NCBI GenBank assembly: GCA_045647865.1
Contig: JAZRMW010000041.1
Coordinates: 1 to 64,000, forward strand
DNA: 64,000 nucleotides
Source of the DNA: Phocaeicola_A sp045647865
GTDB taxonomy: Bacteria > Bacteroidota > Bacteroidia > Bacteroidales > Bacteroidaceae
Reading direction: 5' to 3'
A program made the translations under genes and the position numbers. A model generated the notes under the pieces. It ran no database searches. It saw only the letters and a list, made by a program, of their open reading frames with translations, and had not been told where the DNA came from. Of the stretch, positions 7,866 through 16,847 are shown one piece after another. Numbering within the stretch: position 1 is the first letter of the stretch; each line of letters begins with the position of its first letter.

Positions 7866-9194
7866 CTAATTATCCCCCTTCTTATATCTGTCGAGCAGAT
7901 GTTGTGGGAGTTTTACTACACAGATGTTGAGCGAACGTCCGTCCTCAGAGAGCATGGCCGATTGGATTTCGATGGCCGTGCCGTCGGGTTTGAAGGTGGG
8001 GTGTACGTGGTCGCGTGCGGTGGTCTTGTGTCCGGCAGTCAACAGGATGCGCTCCTTGGTGTGGCGGTCGATGAGCCACAGTTCGCGTGCAAAGGTGTCA
8101 CCAGCTACCCAATGCCCATCTTGCGAACCTGCCACGTGCCAGAAATTATCGCCATCTACCTGGCCCTCCATGGTAAATTCACGTGTTCTCATATTTACCA
8201 CAGCCATACCTGTAGCATATTCCTTGGTGCCAGAGGGACCCCAATCTTTGGAGAAGTCCATGTTGCGCTCTTCTGAAATCCGTCTGTGTCCCAGCATGGC
8301 AATCACCAGTTCGTCTGCGCTGATGACCGCTTCGTGGGTTACCCAATCATACTCCGTTTCGCGGTAGATGGGGCGTAGGTTCGTTCCGTCGGCATTCACC
8401 ATCCAAGTACGCTGGGGGGCTTTTCCGCCTGTTTCCCAACAGAATATGACTTCACCTGGATGCCATGGGTTTCCCTGGATGTGTCCCACTTGGAAGTGTA
8501 CGCTCACGACGTGTTCCACTTGGCCGGTTGTCAAGTCTATCTTGCCGATACCCGAAGGGCCTGCACCCATCTTGCGAGGGCCGAAAGTACCGGAGAGTTC
8601 CTCCTGGATGGGGAACTTGCCAGCATACTCTTTGCCCAAGCGGAAGTAGGCGAATGTCTCGCTTCCGTCCAAAGCCATGTCTCCGCCTGCACCCATCTCT
8701 TGGGGTATGAGTCCGCAGATACGCTCGTAGTGTTTCTTCTTTTTCAGTTTTCCTGCTTCGGAGTCGGCAAACAAACGCTCGAGATTCACTTTCACAACCT
8801 CCATGCCCAATCGCTCATCCTTCTTGTTCTTGAGCGGACGCATGTAGTAGAGATTCATGGAGTTGCGTGCAACGCAGAGCATACCTGAGAAGCCGCCCTC
8901 GGTCACTTGTACGATGTCACCAGTCTCTTCGTTAACGGCCATGGCCTCACTTTTCACTCGGTTTGAGCGGAAAATGACCCATTTGCCGTCTGATGTCCAT
9001 TGATTGTGTGTCTGGTAGATTTTAGAGTCTCCAGTACCGCTTTTTGAGGTTAGAAATACTAACTCAACTCCTGTCTTGGGGTCTTTGATAACTTTTCTCT
9101 CTGAAGGGAAACGAGTTCCAATCTGTGCGGGCAGTATCAATGTGCAAGATACAGCCATACAGGCGCACAAAAGTTTTTTGAGAACAGTTTTCAT
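7866..9194 (-). CDS. ogl: Oligogalacturonate lyase (PL22 type)
   Basis: A 442-residue protein with an N-terminal signal (LLCACMAVSCTLILPAQ). It carries hallmarks of oligogalacturonate lyase, a seven-bladed beta-propeller: TGVELVFLTSK, HNQWTSDGKWVIFRS near the N-terminus, HIQGNPWHPGEVIFCWETGG in the middle, and HVHPTFKPDG near the end; the conserved His residues are the expected metal ligands. It splits short oligogalacturonides by beta-elimination, giving products for the GH105 hydrolase encoded directly upstream. Length is normal for the family. The signal peptide suggests a periplasmic rather than cytoplasmic site. Confidence 0.9.
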   Translation of the reverse strand: MKTVLKKLLCACMAVSCTLILPAQIGTRFPSERKVIKDPKTGVELVFLTSKSGTGDSKIYQTHNQWTSDGKWVIFRSNRVKSEAMAVNEETGDIVQVTEGGFSGMLCVARNSMNLYYMRPLKNKKDERLGMEVVKVNLERLFADSEAGKLKKKKHYERICGLIPQEMGAGGDMALDGSETFAYFRLGKEYAGKFPIQEELSGTFGPRKMGAGPSGIGKIDLTTGQVEHVVSVHFQVGHIQGNPWHPGEVIFCWETGGKAPQRTWMVNADGTNLRPIYRETEYDWVTHEAVISADELVIAMLGHRRISEERNMDFSKDWGPSGTKEYATGMAVVNMRTREFTMEGQVDGDNFWHVAGSQDGHWVAGDTFARELWLIDRHTKERILLTAGHKTTARDHVHPTFKPDGTAIEIQSAMLSEDGRSLNICVVKLPQHLLDRYKKGDN

Positions 9195-9270
9195 GATGGT
9201 TAAATAATTGGTGTATAATTAGAATAAAAGTTTTTCGTGTCAGTCGGATGAGTGGGGGCATCCGCTCATT

Positions 9271-10569
9271 CTATTTTATCTTATCGTATTGTGCTTCAGC
9301 CTTGATGGAAGCATGTTTGGGAGCATCCATCATCTCTACCAGTGCCCGTAGGACAGGACCTTCGCCCATGGGGTCGTTTGTCCATTGTGGCCGGTTGTAA
9401 TAGAAACTGAGTGAAGGCATGATTCCCGTGCCGGCACAGATGGCCGTCACATCTCCTTCGGGAGACACTTTGGTGAAGATGCCTTTCAGTCCTTGCCAAG
9501 CCACATGGATAAAGTCAAGATGTAGCCAACCTTCTTTCACACCGCGTGCCATTCCGCAGACAAACATAGCAGTACCTGTTACCTCTTCGTAAGAATCCAC
9601 TTTGTCCAACAGTTGGTGCCAAAGTCCGTTGGCTCCTTGGTAACGTGCCACACCTTCGGCCTGCATCTGGAAGTTCTTCAGAACATCTTCACGCATGGGA
9701 TGGGAGAGAGGCATCTTCTGTAGAAGGTCGGCCGTGGCCATGAATACCCATCCGTTGGCGCGGCTCCAATGGGCTACGCCGTTACTCTTTGTATCGGTAT
9801 GGTAGCAATGATAATACAACTGCTTTTCGGGGCACCAGAGATAGCGGGTATAGTTTAATATCTGGTTGGCTGCATCGGTGAAGTAGCTGATGTCGCCCGT
9901 AGTTTCACCCATGTTCACAAGGAAAGAGAGTGCCATGTAGGCATCATCCGCCCACACGGTGTTTTCGTGTGGCCACAAGCGGGCAATGGTGCCGTCGGCC
10001 AAGCGTGGTTCTGATTCTCGGATATGCTTGTCTGTAGCGGCAATGTATTGTTCAAAAGCTTTGTTCGGATGGCGTTTGTTCAGTACCACGAGGCTTGCTC
10101 CCATAGGGCCATTGTCATCCAACCGTTTGTTGCGGTAAATCATGTGCCAATTGACATTGCGCACGGGCAACCATCCTTCCTCCTTCAATGTCTTTTCATA
10201 GAGATTCTTGAAGTATTTCTGATTGTCCGGATGGAAGATGAAGGTCAGGTTCTTGAGCACAAACTCTTCATACTTCTTGGTCCCTAATTTGTCGCCCAAC
10301 TCCATCAGTGCAAGATTGGTCACTCCGTTGGTGTAGTGCCAATCAAGATATTTGCTCTTTACCTTTATGTTCTTGTCTGGTTTCAGTCCTTTGAGCGAGG
10401 TATATACTTCGCCTGTCTCTTTATTGACAAAGTCGTATGTGGTAGTGGCTATGATGCGGTCGGCTATACGGATAGCCCGAGCGCGTGCTTCTTCACCTGT
10501 CTGTGCACAGAGAGGGCGGATAAAAAAGGTGGATAAGAAAAAAAGAATGATTCCTAAGGTTTTGTTCAT
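9271..10569 (-). CDS. GH105 unsaturated galacturonyl/rhamnogalacturonyl hydrolase
   Basis: A 432-residue exported protein (signal MNKTLGIILFFLSTFFIRPLCAQ). The (alpha/alpha)6-barrel family GH88/GH105 is recognised from WADDAYMALSFL, which holds the catalytic Asp, and AHWSRANGWVFMATADLL, together with the C-terminal CAGTGIMPSLSFYYNRP region. These enzymes take the unsaturated uronic acid from the non-reducing end of lyase products, so the step follows the oligogalacturonate lyase 76 bp downstream. Together they turn pectin oligomers into monosaccharides. It is the first gene of the minus-strand pectin run, separated from rpoD by a terminator hairpin. Confidence 0.88.
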   Translation of the reverse strand: MNKTLGIILFFLSTFFIRPLCAQTGEEARARAIRIADRIIATTTYDFVNKETGEVYTSLKGLKPDKNIKVKSKYLDWHYTNGVTNLALMELGDKLGTKKYEEFVLKNLTFIFHPDNQKYFKNLYEKTLKEEGWLPVRNVNWHMIYRNKRLDDNGPMGASLVVLNKRHPNKAFEQYIAATDKHIRESEPRLADGTIARLWPHENTVWADDAYMALSFLVNMGETTGDISYFTDAANQILNYTRYLWCPEKQLYYHCYHTDTKSNGVAHWSRANGWVFMATADLLQKMPLSHPMREDVLKNFQMQAEGVARYQGANGLWHQLLDKVDSYEEVTGTAMFVCGMARGVKEGWLHLDFIHVAWQGLKGIFTKVSPEGDVTAICAGTGIMPSLSFYYNRPQWTNDPMGEGPVLRALVEMMDAPKHASIKAEAQYDKIK

Positions 10570-10626
10570 GGTTTGGTAATTTACAGATTAGGATTTGATG
10601 GAAATCGCAAATGTTTCTATACCAAA

Positions 10627-10670
10627 AATGTGCCAATGTGCCGGATGAGTGATAGGCATATTGGCACATT
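10627..10670 (-). terminator. Terminator downstream of rpoD
   Basis: Inverted arms of 16 bp with one mismatch (10627-10642, 10655-10670). On the minus strand the hairpin is followed by a short T run, about 25 bp after the rpoD stop codon. Confidence 0.65.
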
Positions 10671-10695
10671 TGCACATTTTTCTATAATCGGAAGA

Positions 10696-11559
10696 TTATC
10701 CCAAATATTTGAGAAGTATCTTGCTTCCCGGGTCGTTTTTAATCTTACGAAGAGATTTTTCCTTAATCTGGCGCACACGCTCACGAGTAAGGCCTAACAA
10801 GTCTCCAATCTCTTCCAATGACTTTTCGTGGCAACCGATACCGAATGACATGACAATGACTTTCTTCTCACGATCTTTCAATACGGCTGAAAGGATGTTG
10901 TCGAGCTCTGAGCAAAGAGACTCTTTGTCCATGGGGCTGTCAGTATGAGGAGCATCGTCATTAGTCAATACGTCCAAAAGACAGTTTTCTTCACCATCTT
11001 GGAAAGGAGCATCTACAGAAACCTGACGTCCACTTACGCGCAAAACTTCAGAAATCTTGTCCTCTTCGATGTTTAGCTCTTCTGCCAATTCTGCTACAGA
11101 AGGACGGCGCTCATTTTCTTGCTCGAATTTGGCAAGAACTTTACTAATCTTATTTACTGAACCAACTTGGTTAAGTGGCAGACGTACGATACGTGATTGT
11201 TCAGCCAACGCTTGCAGAATGGATTGACGGATCCACCATACAGCATAACTGATGAATTTGAAGCCTCGGGTTTCGTCAAATTTTTGTGCAGCCTTGATAA
11301 GTCCAATGTTACCTTCATTGATAAGGTCCTGCAAACTGAGTCCTTGATTCTGATACTGCTTGGCTACAGATACTACGAAACGCAAGTTGGCTTTAGTCAA
11401 CTTTTCCAATGCACGCTGATCGCCTTGGCGGATGCGTTGTGCCAACTCTACTTCTTCTTCAACAGAAACTAATTCTTCCTTACCAATCTCTAGCAAATAC
11501 TTATCGAGCGCTTCGCTGCTACGATTGGTAATACTTTTAGTGATTTTAAGTTGTCTCAT
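10696..11559 (-). CDS. rpoD: Primary RNA polymerase sigma factor, Bacteroidetes short form
   Basis: A 287-residue sigma-70. Region 1.2 starts near residue 17 (LDKYLLEIGKEELVSVEEE). Region 2 contains NLRFVVSVAKQYQNQGL, LIQ-equivalent LINEGNIGLIKAA and the DNA-melting segment ISYAVWWIRQSI. Region 3 and the region 4 helix-turn-helix (LEEIGDLLGLTRERVRQIKE) follow. It lacks the long region 1.1 and non-conserved insert of proteobacterial RpoD, as usual in Bacteroidetes, where this factor reads the -33/-7 promoters seen through the window. It stands alone with its own promoter and terminator. Confidence 0.95.
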   Translation of the reverse strand: MRQLKITKSITNRSSEALDKYLLEIGKEELVSVEEEVELAQRIRQGDQRALEKLTKANLRFVVSVAKQYQNQGLSLQDLINEGNIGLIKAAQKFDETRGFKFISYAVWWIRQSILQALAEQSRIVRLPLNQVGSVNKISKVLAKFEQENERRPSVAELAEELNIEEDKISEVLRVSGRQVSVDAPFQDGEENCLLDVLTNDDAPHTDSPMDKESLCSELDNILSAVLKDREKKVIVMSFGIGCHEKSLEEIGDLLGLTRERVRQIKEKSLRKIKNDPGSKILLKYLG

Positions 11560-11582
11560 TATCCAAAATCGATTTTGAACTG

Positions 11583-11590
11583 CAAAATTA
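11583..11590 (-). promoter_or_regulatory. -7 element for rpoD
   Basis: On the minus strand TAATTTTG matches TAnnTTTG, 24 bp upstream of the start codon. The -33 box is not evident in the A/T-rich DNA beyond it (11600-11786), which has several T8 runs and no gene. Confidence 0.5.
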
Positions 11591-11786
11591 CTACTTTTTA
11601 TTTAATAAAGAGCGCGTTTTTAGAAAAATATAGCAATTCTTTCTTGAAAATTCAAAAAAAGAAAGCTTTAAAATCGGTCAGAGTCATTTGAAGTAGGAGT
11701 TTTTTTTCTTGCCAATGAGTTTTTTTTCTTGTGTTGAAGAAAAATTTTTCTCTGACTGAAGAAAAAAAAGTATTAGGAAAAGGAGA

Positions 11787-12317
11787 TTATTCGACTCCTT
11801 CTCCTTCGCGTAAAATAATGGTTGTTGCTCCCAATGTGATGATGGCTCCATCCGAAATGCGCATGCGGTCTTTAGGACCTAAGATTTCATTCATCAAGAA
11901 GGTGCCGGTATTGCTTAATCCATCGCGTAAAGTATAAATCAATTTCCCTTGTTTGTTACGCTTGACATTGATGATGCAATGGTGACGATCCATACTTGGG
12001 TCGGAAGTTTCGATGGGTACAGTGATGTTTGAACCTTGATTGCGTCGGCCTATAGTATTGTCGCCTTCATAAAGTGGGAGCACTTGTTTGTAGCTGAAAA
12101 CATTTTCAACGACAACAATGCTTCCACAGGCTTTCCGATTTTCCTGTTCGTCTATTTTTTCCTCTTTACGAGTTGCCTTAAGTTTGGATACACCTATGCG
12201 GATACCAAATTGTTTTTTGCAATCCGGGCAGACAAATACAAGAGATTGGCCTTCGGCATATTGTGTTTCATCAAATGTTATGAAATTGTCACATTTAGGG
12301 CATCTTACTCGTTTCAT
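11787..12317 (-). CDS. Zinc-ribbon plus FHA domain protein
   Basis: A 176-residue protein. The N-terminus is a zinc ribbon (CPKC at residues 6-9 and CPDC near residue 30, four Cys ligands), followed by a charged linker, then an FHA domain with the usual phosphothreonine-binding landmarks: TIGRRNQGSNITVP, SMDRHHC and LSNTGTFLMNE. FHA domains bind phosphothreonine peptides, so it probably takes part in Ser/Thr-kinase or secretion-type signalling; no kinase is encoded nearby. ATG 12317 starts directly at the zinc ribbon; an upstream in-frame start at 12362 would add 15 residues lying in repeat-like DNA. It follows the HU-SPOR gene on the same strand after a 105-bp gap with inverted arms at 12347-12357 and 12394-12404. 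Confidence 0.8.
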   Translation of the reverse strand: MKRVRCPKCDNFITFDETQYAEGQSLVFVCPDCKKQFGIRIGVSKLKATRKEEKIDEQENRKACGSIVVVENVFSYKQVLPLYEGDNTIGRRNQGSNITVPIETSDPSMDRHHCIINVKRNKQGKLIYTLRDGLSNTGTFLMNEILGPKDRMRISDGAIITLGATTIILREGEGVE

Positions 12318-12422
12318 CGTTTTTTCTGTTTTTAGCGATAAACTAGAATTGACAAGCAACAAGTGGTTTGTTTATAAGAACTTTTCACTTGTAGCTTGTC
12401 AATTATAACTGTTTAATTCCAA

Positions 12423-13631
12423 TTATTTTCTTGTCTTTAGCACCCAAGCATCTTTGAATACACCATTCTGCTTCAATTCATTTACTTGGCTATATGCTTC
12501 TGCTTCAGTTTTATGAGCTTTCAAAGCGATACGGAATCTGCCTCCTCCTTTGACAAGGAAAGCACCCGGATAACCTTTTGCTGCCAAATCCTGAATTGTA
12601 GGCTGTGCATCACTTTCAGCAGGTACACTGGCTATAATCACATTATAGACAGGTGTCTTTGGTGAGGATGTAACAGGAGCTACTTTAACAGGGGCAGGTT
12701 TGGCTTCTACGATTTTTGTAGATACAGGTTGGGAGACTTGTGCCGGCGTAGTTTGAGGTGTAGTTGTTTCCTTTGTTATCGGATTGACAGGCTTTGAAGA
12801 AGGTGTAGAATGCGTTTTTATCATTGATTCTTCTTCCTTTGAAACTGTTTCCTTTGGTTTTGCCTCACCTTTTTTGACTACAGGCTTTTCTGCAACTTTT
12901 TGCACGGGAGTATCAGCCGTATTGGGGGCTGTCATTAAGGTTGTCAACATCGATTCTTTTTGGACTTGTTCAAAAACACGGATGTTTCCCAATGATGCAT
13001 AATTTTCCTCTTCGATATACGTGTTTCCTACTGGTGTAGAGAGGAAGAAGAACAAGAAAATTGCTGCTGCAACAGCTACCGCATTCGTAATCCATTCGTG
13101 ACGTATCTTGATGGTGATAGTGCGGTTCTTGTTTTCGATGACTGGGCTATTTTCTTCTTCTGTACGAACAACGTCAGCTCTTGTTTGTGCTTCTTGCTCT
13201 TTTTCAAACAGTGCGAGAGGTTTAATTCCTACTGAACCAAGTCCGTAAAAAGCGGGAGTGATGACTCCATCTTCCGTTGAATCAAACTGATATTCTCCAA
13301 TGATGGTTCGTCTCAGTGTTCCAATTCCGTGTAACTTTACCAGTCCTTCTTTATAGAGCTCTTCACTTAACGAATCAATGGCCGCTTCTACCAGTCTGGT
13401 TGCTTCAGGGAAAGTGGCATCGTGTGTGAGCATATAAGACTGTACAAGTAGTCCGTCATTGATTTTCAATTGAGGATTGAAACCTATGGTACGATAGGGA
13501 GGCAGATACAGGTTTTCTTCCTCTATCCATCGTGCAGGGACATGATTGGTTACAAACCCGCCAAATTGTGGTAGTATGACACAATCATTGTCCAATAATA
13601 AGGATTCAATATGTCTTGTCAGTTCTTTCAT
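12423..13631 (-). CDS. HU/CCDC81-like and SPOR domain membrane protein
   Basis: A 402-residue protein. Residues 1-110 resemble the HU-like CCDC81 bacterial domain (VILPQFGGFVTNHVPA, VKLHGIGTLRR). A single transmembrane helix lies near residues 185-205 (NAVAVAAAIFLFFFLSTPVG), then a long Pro/Thr/Lys-rich linker and a C-terminal SPOR domain (YNVIIASVPAESDAQ through GRFRIALKAHKTEAEA) that binds denuded peptidoglycan. This layout is conserved in Bacteroidetes and is thought to act in envelope or division processes, with the HU part in the cytoplasm and SPOR in the periplasm. A promoter lies 33 bp upstream. Confidence 0.88.
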   Translation of the reverse strand: MKELTRHIESLLLDNDCVILPQFGGFVTNHVPARWIEEENLYLPPYRTIGFNPQLKINDGLLVQSYMLTHDATFPEATRLVEAAIDSLSEELYKEGLVKLHGIGTLRRTIIGEYQFDSTEDGVITPAFYGLGSVGIKPLALFEKEQEAQTRADVVRTEEENSPVIENKNRTITIKIRHEWITNAVAVAAAIFLFFFLSTPVGNTYIEEENYASLGNIRVFEQVQKESMLTTLMTAPNTADTPVQKVAEKPVVKKGEAKPKETVSKEEESMIKTHSTPSSKPVNPITKETTTPQTTPAQVSQPVSTKIVEAKPAPVKVAPVTSSPKTPVYNVIIASVPAESDAQPTIQDLAAKGYPGAFLVKGGGRFRIALKAHKTEAEAYSQVNELKQNGVFKDAWVLKTRK

Positions 13632-13663
13632 CTTTTATCTAGGTATTACACCATTTTGCAGTG

Positions 13664-13671
13664 CAAAGGTA
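13664..13671 (-). promoter_or_regulatory. -7 element for the HU-SPOR gene
   Basis: TACCTTTG on the minus strand, 33 bp upstream of the start codon. Confidence 0.5.
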
Positions 13672-13745
13672 ATCTTTTATTTGATAAAATAGCATATTTT
13701 GTGGATATTTTAGCGATATTTTAATTGAAAAAGGCTTTTTATTCC

Positions 13746-13753
13746 TACATTTG
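13746..13753 (+). promoter_or_regulatory. -7 element for ugd
   Basis: TACATTTG matches TAnnTTTG, with TTG 18 bp upstream (13725-13727). The leader to the ugd start is about 80 nt. Confidence 0.5.
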
Positions 13754-13839
13754 CCGTATCTTCGCATCGTGATTAGCGGATTTCCGCTTTTGAAGGTCAC
13801 TATTATAAAAATGTTATTGTAATATATAATTTAGAAGTT

Positions 13840-15153
13840 ATGAAGATTGCGATAGTTGGTACAGGCTATGTCGGTTTGGTTTCTGGTACTTGTTTTGCCG
13901 AAATGGGAGTGGATGTTACATGTGTGGATGTGAATGAGGAAAAAATCAAATCCCTCTTGAATGGTCAGATTCCTATTTACGAGCCCGGACTTGATGAAAT
14001 GGTTTCTCGTAATTATCGCGAGGGACGTTTGCACTTTACCACAGAGTTGACTTCAGTGCTCGATAATGTAGATATTGTCTTTTCAGCCGTAGGAACTCCT
14101 CCTGATGAGGATGGAAGTGCAGATTTACAATATGTATTGGCAGTTGCCCGCACTTTTGGACGTCATATTAGTAAGTATACCATCCTTGTGACTAAAAGTA
14201 CGGTACCCGTGGGTACAGCACAGAAAGTGAAGGCCGTCATTCAAGAGGAATTGGACAAGCGTGGTGTAAATATCCCCTTTGATGTTGCCAGCAATCCGGA
14301 ATTCTTAAAAGAGGGAGCTGCCATTAAGGATTTTATGAGTCCTGATAGAGTTGTAGTAGGTGTTGAAAGCGAAAAGGCTAAAGAGTTGATGACCAAACTC
14401 TACCGTCCTTTCCTTTTGAATAATTTCCGTGTAATATTTACGGATATACCAAGTGCCGAAATGATTAAATATGCAGCAAATTCCATGTTGGCAACCCGCA
14501 TCAGTTTCATGAATGACATTGCGAATCTCTGTGAATTGGTGGGAGCCGATGTGAATATGGTGCGTAAGGGTATAGGAACTGATAGTCGTATCGGTGGCAA
14601 ATTCCTTTATCCCGGTTGTGGTTATGGAGGTTCATGTTTCCCCAAAGATGTAAAAGCATTGATAAAGACCGCAGAAAAGAATGGTTATAAGATGCGTGTT
14701 TTGGAAGCAGTAGAAGCTGTTAATGAAACCCAAAAATGTGTTGTATTTGAGAAACTGAAAAGATATTTTGGAGATAATCTTCAAGGTCGAACCATAGCCA
14801 TGTGGGGACTGGCATTCAAGGCAGAAACGGATGATATGCGTGAGGCAACATCGCTTGTTACCATCCAATTATTGCTTGAGGCAGGTTGTATCGTTCGCGT
14901 TTTTGACCCGGTTGCCATGAATGAATGTCGCCGTCGCATAGGCGATTCTGTAGTTTATGCTACCGATATGTATGATGCAGTACTTGATGCAGACGCATTG
15001 TTGTTGCTTACAGAATGGAAGCAATTCCGTTTGCCCTCATGGGGTGTTATCCATAAATCCATGAATACACCTTTGGTTATCGACGGACGTAATATTTATG
15101 ATTCTGAAGATATGAAAGCTTCAGGATTTGAATATCAATGTATCGGACGATAA
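13840..15153 (+). CDS. ugd: UDP-glucose 6-dehydrogenase
   Basis: A 437-residue enzyme that oxidises UDP-glucose to UDP-glucuronate using two NAD+. The N-terminal Rossmann motif is IVGTGYVGLVSG, the catalytic cysteine is in GCGYGGSCFPKD, and the C-terminal UDP-binding domain (MWGLAFKAETDDMREATS) is complete. Length is normal. UDP-glucuronate feeds capsule and exopolysaccharide synthesis, in keeping with the degenerate glycosyltransferase cluster on the opposite strand just downstream. It has its own promoter and terminator. Confidence 0.95.
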   Translation: MKIAIVGTGYVGLVSGTCFAEMGVDVTCVDVNEEKIKSLLNGQIPIYEPGLDEMVSRNYREGRLHFTTELTSVLDNVDIVFSAVGTPPDEDGSADLQYVLAVARTFGRHISKYTILVTKSTVPVGTAQKVKAVIQEELDKRGVNIPFDVASNPEFLKEGAAIKDFMSPDRVVVGVESEKAKELMTKLYRPFLLNNFRVIFTDIPSAEMIKYAANSMLATRISFMNDIANLCELVGADVNMVRKGIGTDSRIGGKFLYPGCGYGGSCFPKDVKALIKTAEKNGYKMRVLEAVEAVNETQKCVVFEKLKRYFGDNLQGRTIAMWGLAFKAETDDMREATSLVTIQLLLEAGCIVRVFDPVAMNECRRRIGDSVVYATDMYDAVLDADALLLLTEWKQFRLPSWGVIHKSMNTPLVIDGRNIYDSEDMKASGFEYQCIGR

Positions 15154-15196
15154 GTAAAAGTGTATGCTGTTTTTGTAAGGATACTGATAAAAAAGG

Positions 15197-15245
15197 AAGA
15201 CACAGGAATTATTTCTCAGATGAAATAGCTCCTGTGTCTTTTTTT
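15197..15245 (+). terminator. Terminator after ugd
   Basis: Arms AGACACAGGA and TCCTGTGTCT around an inner ATTTC/GAAAT pair, followed by a T7 run. Confidence 0.85.
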
Positions 15246-15268
15246 AATTGCCTACCCAATAATAGACT

Positions 15269-15433
15269 TTACTCATTTTTAGGGAATACCATTTCCATAA
15301 TGACAGGATTATGGTCACTCCATCTATAATTGGGCGAATAATAGTCAACTCCTTTCAACTCTTGGGAGTGTAGAATATAATCGATACGCATTAATCCTTT
15401 AACACCACGATATGTGTATCTCTCGTACAATTT
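15269..15433 (-). pseudogene. C-terminal remnant of an endonuclease/exonuclease/phosphatase protein
   Basis: Reading the minus strand gives an uninterrupted 54-residue C-terminus including RIDYILHS and WSDHNPVIMEM, the terminal DNase I-like motifs (the SDHxP histidine) of the endonuclease/exonuclease/phosphatase fold. The N-terminal 200 or so residues are missing: at its 5' end the frame runs directly into the stop of the glycosyltransferase gene. It is therefore a truncated gene, probably cut by insertion or replacement of the neighbouring polysaccharide DNA. Confidence 0.75.
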
Positions 15434-16596
15434 TATTTGTGCTTTTTCTTTGTCTCTATCTCATCAAGTAGTTTAAGCCAGCGTTTCATTGTAGTATCCA
15501 AATTGTATATTCTCATATTTTCTCTGGCTTTTGAACCTAACTTCTGTCGATAATCTGCGTTACGTATCAATATTGACAATTTGATTGTCAGATCCATCAA
15601 ATGGTCTGGTTTTATCAAAAATCCATTTTCTTCATTTTTAATCAATTCATTTGGAGTACCAGGGACTTTCATTACCACACAGGGTATGCCGTATGCCATA
15701 GCTTCCATGATTACTCCTCCGTATATATCGTGTTCGGATGTGTGTACCAGAATCGCACTTTGTGAATATTTCTCACTTCTGTTTTCTGATTGTGGATAGC
15801 ATAAAATCAATTTACTTAATCGTTTTTCCCTTATTATCTTTTTGTAGGGTTCTTGGTCTCCATTTCCGCATAGTTGCAGTCTCCAGTTTGGAAAATAGCG
15901 CCCAATCTTTTCCCAAGCATGAATCAGTAAGTCAAATCGGGATCCTTTAACGAAGTCTCCCCAAACAATCACTTTACAGTTCTCTTTACTGACAGGATTT
16001 TCAGGAAAATCTATGATGGGAGGTCGTATGGCAACAATCTTAGGGAATATCTGCCTCCAACTTTTTTGAGAATCTTGAGTCTCTACAACAACTGTGTCCA
16101 TCGCTTTTAAGGGTAGTGTATGTAGATTTCGTTTGAAAAACGTTGCTGTCCAATTCACAAAGAGAGGCAAGTTTGTAATCCAGACTTTTTTATATAAATC
16201 TTTTGCCGAGCCTAATACCACTATCTTGTGACTTTTGTCAGATATGCTCCATAAACACCATTTTTCTCTTTTATCGTATGTTATAATTGCTTTAGGACGT
16301 ATATTCTCTAAAAGCTTTTTCATCTTTTTCCTATATGCCCATTGCTTCTTTAAAAAAAGGAATGGCTTTTGGTAATAGTAGAATTTATTGATATCATCAA
16401 AGTTCAAGCCAAAGTTTACTATATGCACTTTTGGTGACAACTCATATACGAGTTGTCTGTGCGGCTTTTCTGTCAGTACTGCATATACCTCATATTCCGA
16501 GTTCTCTGCCATCCAATTAATTTGGTGGCAGTGAATCTTCTGTATATAATCCGGCTTATACAAAGATTCTACTATATAGACGATTCTTTCAGGCAT
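15433..16596 (-). CDS. GT4-family glycosyltransferase
   Basis: A 387-residue group-1 glycosyltransferase. The C-terminal half has the GT-B nucleotide-sugar site: VIVWGDFVKGSRFDLLIHAW, LQLCGNGDQE, then the E-x7-E-like stretch HDIYGGVIMEAMAYGIPCVV and GFLIKPDHL. No transmembrane segments are seen, so it acts at the membrane face, adding a sugar to a capsule or exopolysaccharide unit. Its stop codon abuts the endonuclease remnant, and gene fragments lie on its 5' side. It reads as more A/T-rich and Lys-rich than nearby housekeeping genes. The acceptor and sugar cannot be predicted. Confidence 0.85.
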   Translation of the reverse strand: MPERIVYIVESLYKPDYIQKIHCHQINWMAENSEYEVYAVLTEKPHRQLVYELSPKVHIVNFGLNFDDINKFYYYQKPFLFLKKQWAYRKKMKKLLENIRPKAIITYDKREKWCLWSISDKSHKIVVLGSAKDLYKKVWITNLPLFVNWTATFFKRNLHTLPLKAMDTVVVETQDSQKSWRQIFPKIVAIRPPIIDFPENPVSKENCKVIVWGDFVKGSRFDLLIHAWEKIGRYFPNWRLQLCGNGDQEPYKKIIREKRLSKLILCYPQSENRSEKYSQSAILVHTSEHDIYGGVIMEAMAYGIPCVVMKVPGTPNELIKNEENGFLIKPDHLMDLTIKLSILIRNADYRQKLGSKARENMRIYNLDTTMKRWLKLLDEIETKKKHK

Positions 16597-16608
16597 GGGA
16601 TAGTATGT

Positions 16609-16760
16609 TTAATTGGATAACAATTCATCAAAAAGTGTTTGCCATTGAGACATAATGTTTTCAACGAGTAATCGTTTGATGTTTTTATGGGCTTTGTTTC
16701 CCATAGCAATGCGTTCTTGCTCGTTGTTTATTAAGGCGAAATTAACTTTTCTATAGTTTG
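16609..16760 (-). pseudogene. C-terminal fragment of a second GT4 glycosyltransferase
   Basis: The minus strand encodes a short open stretch with NNEQERIAMGNKAHKNIKR and QWQTLFDEL before its stop at 16609-16611, the typical C-terminal helices of GT4 enzymes. The rest of the enzyme is absent. A TATCTTTG -7-like element (minus strand, 16761-16768) sits at its broken 5' edge; whether it is used is unknown. Confidence 0.6.
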
Positions 16761-16847
16761 CAAAGATAGAAAGATTTTTTTGATTTCTTCGCAGTTTTCT
16801 GACGTTTTATAAATTCTTTTCCATCGTTATTGTATGTATCAAGTCTT

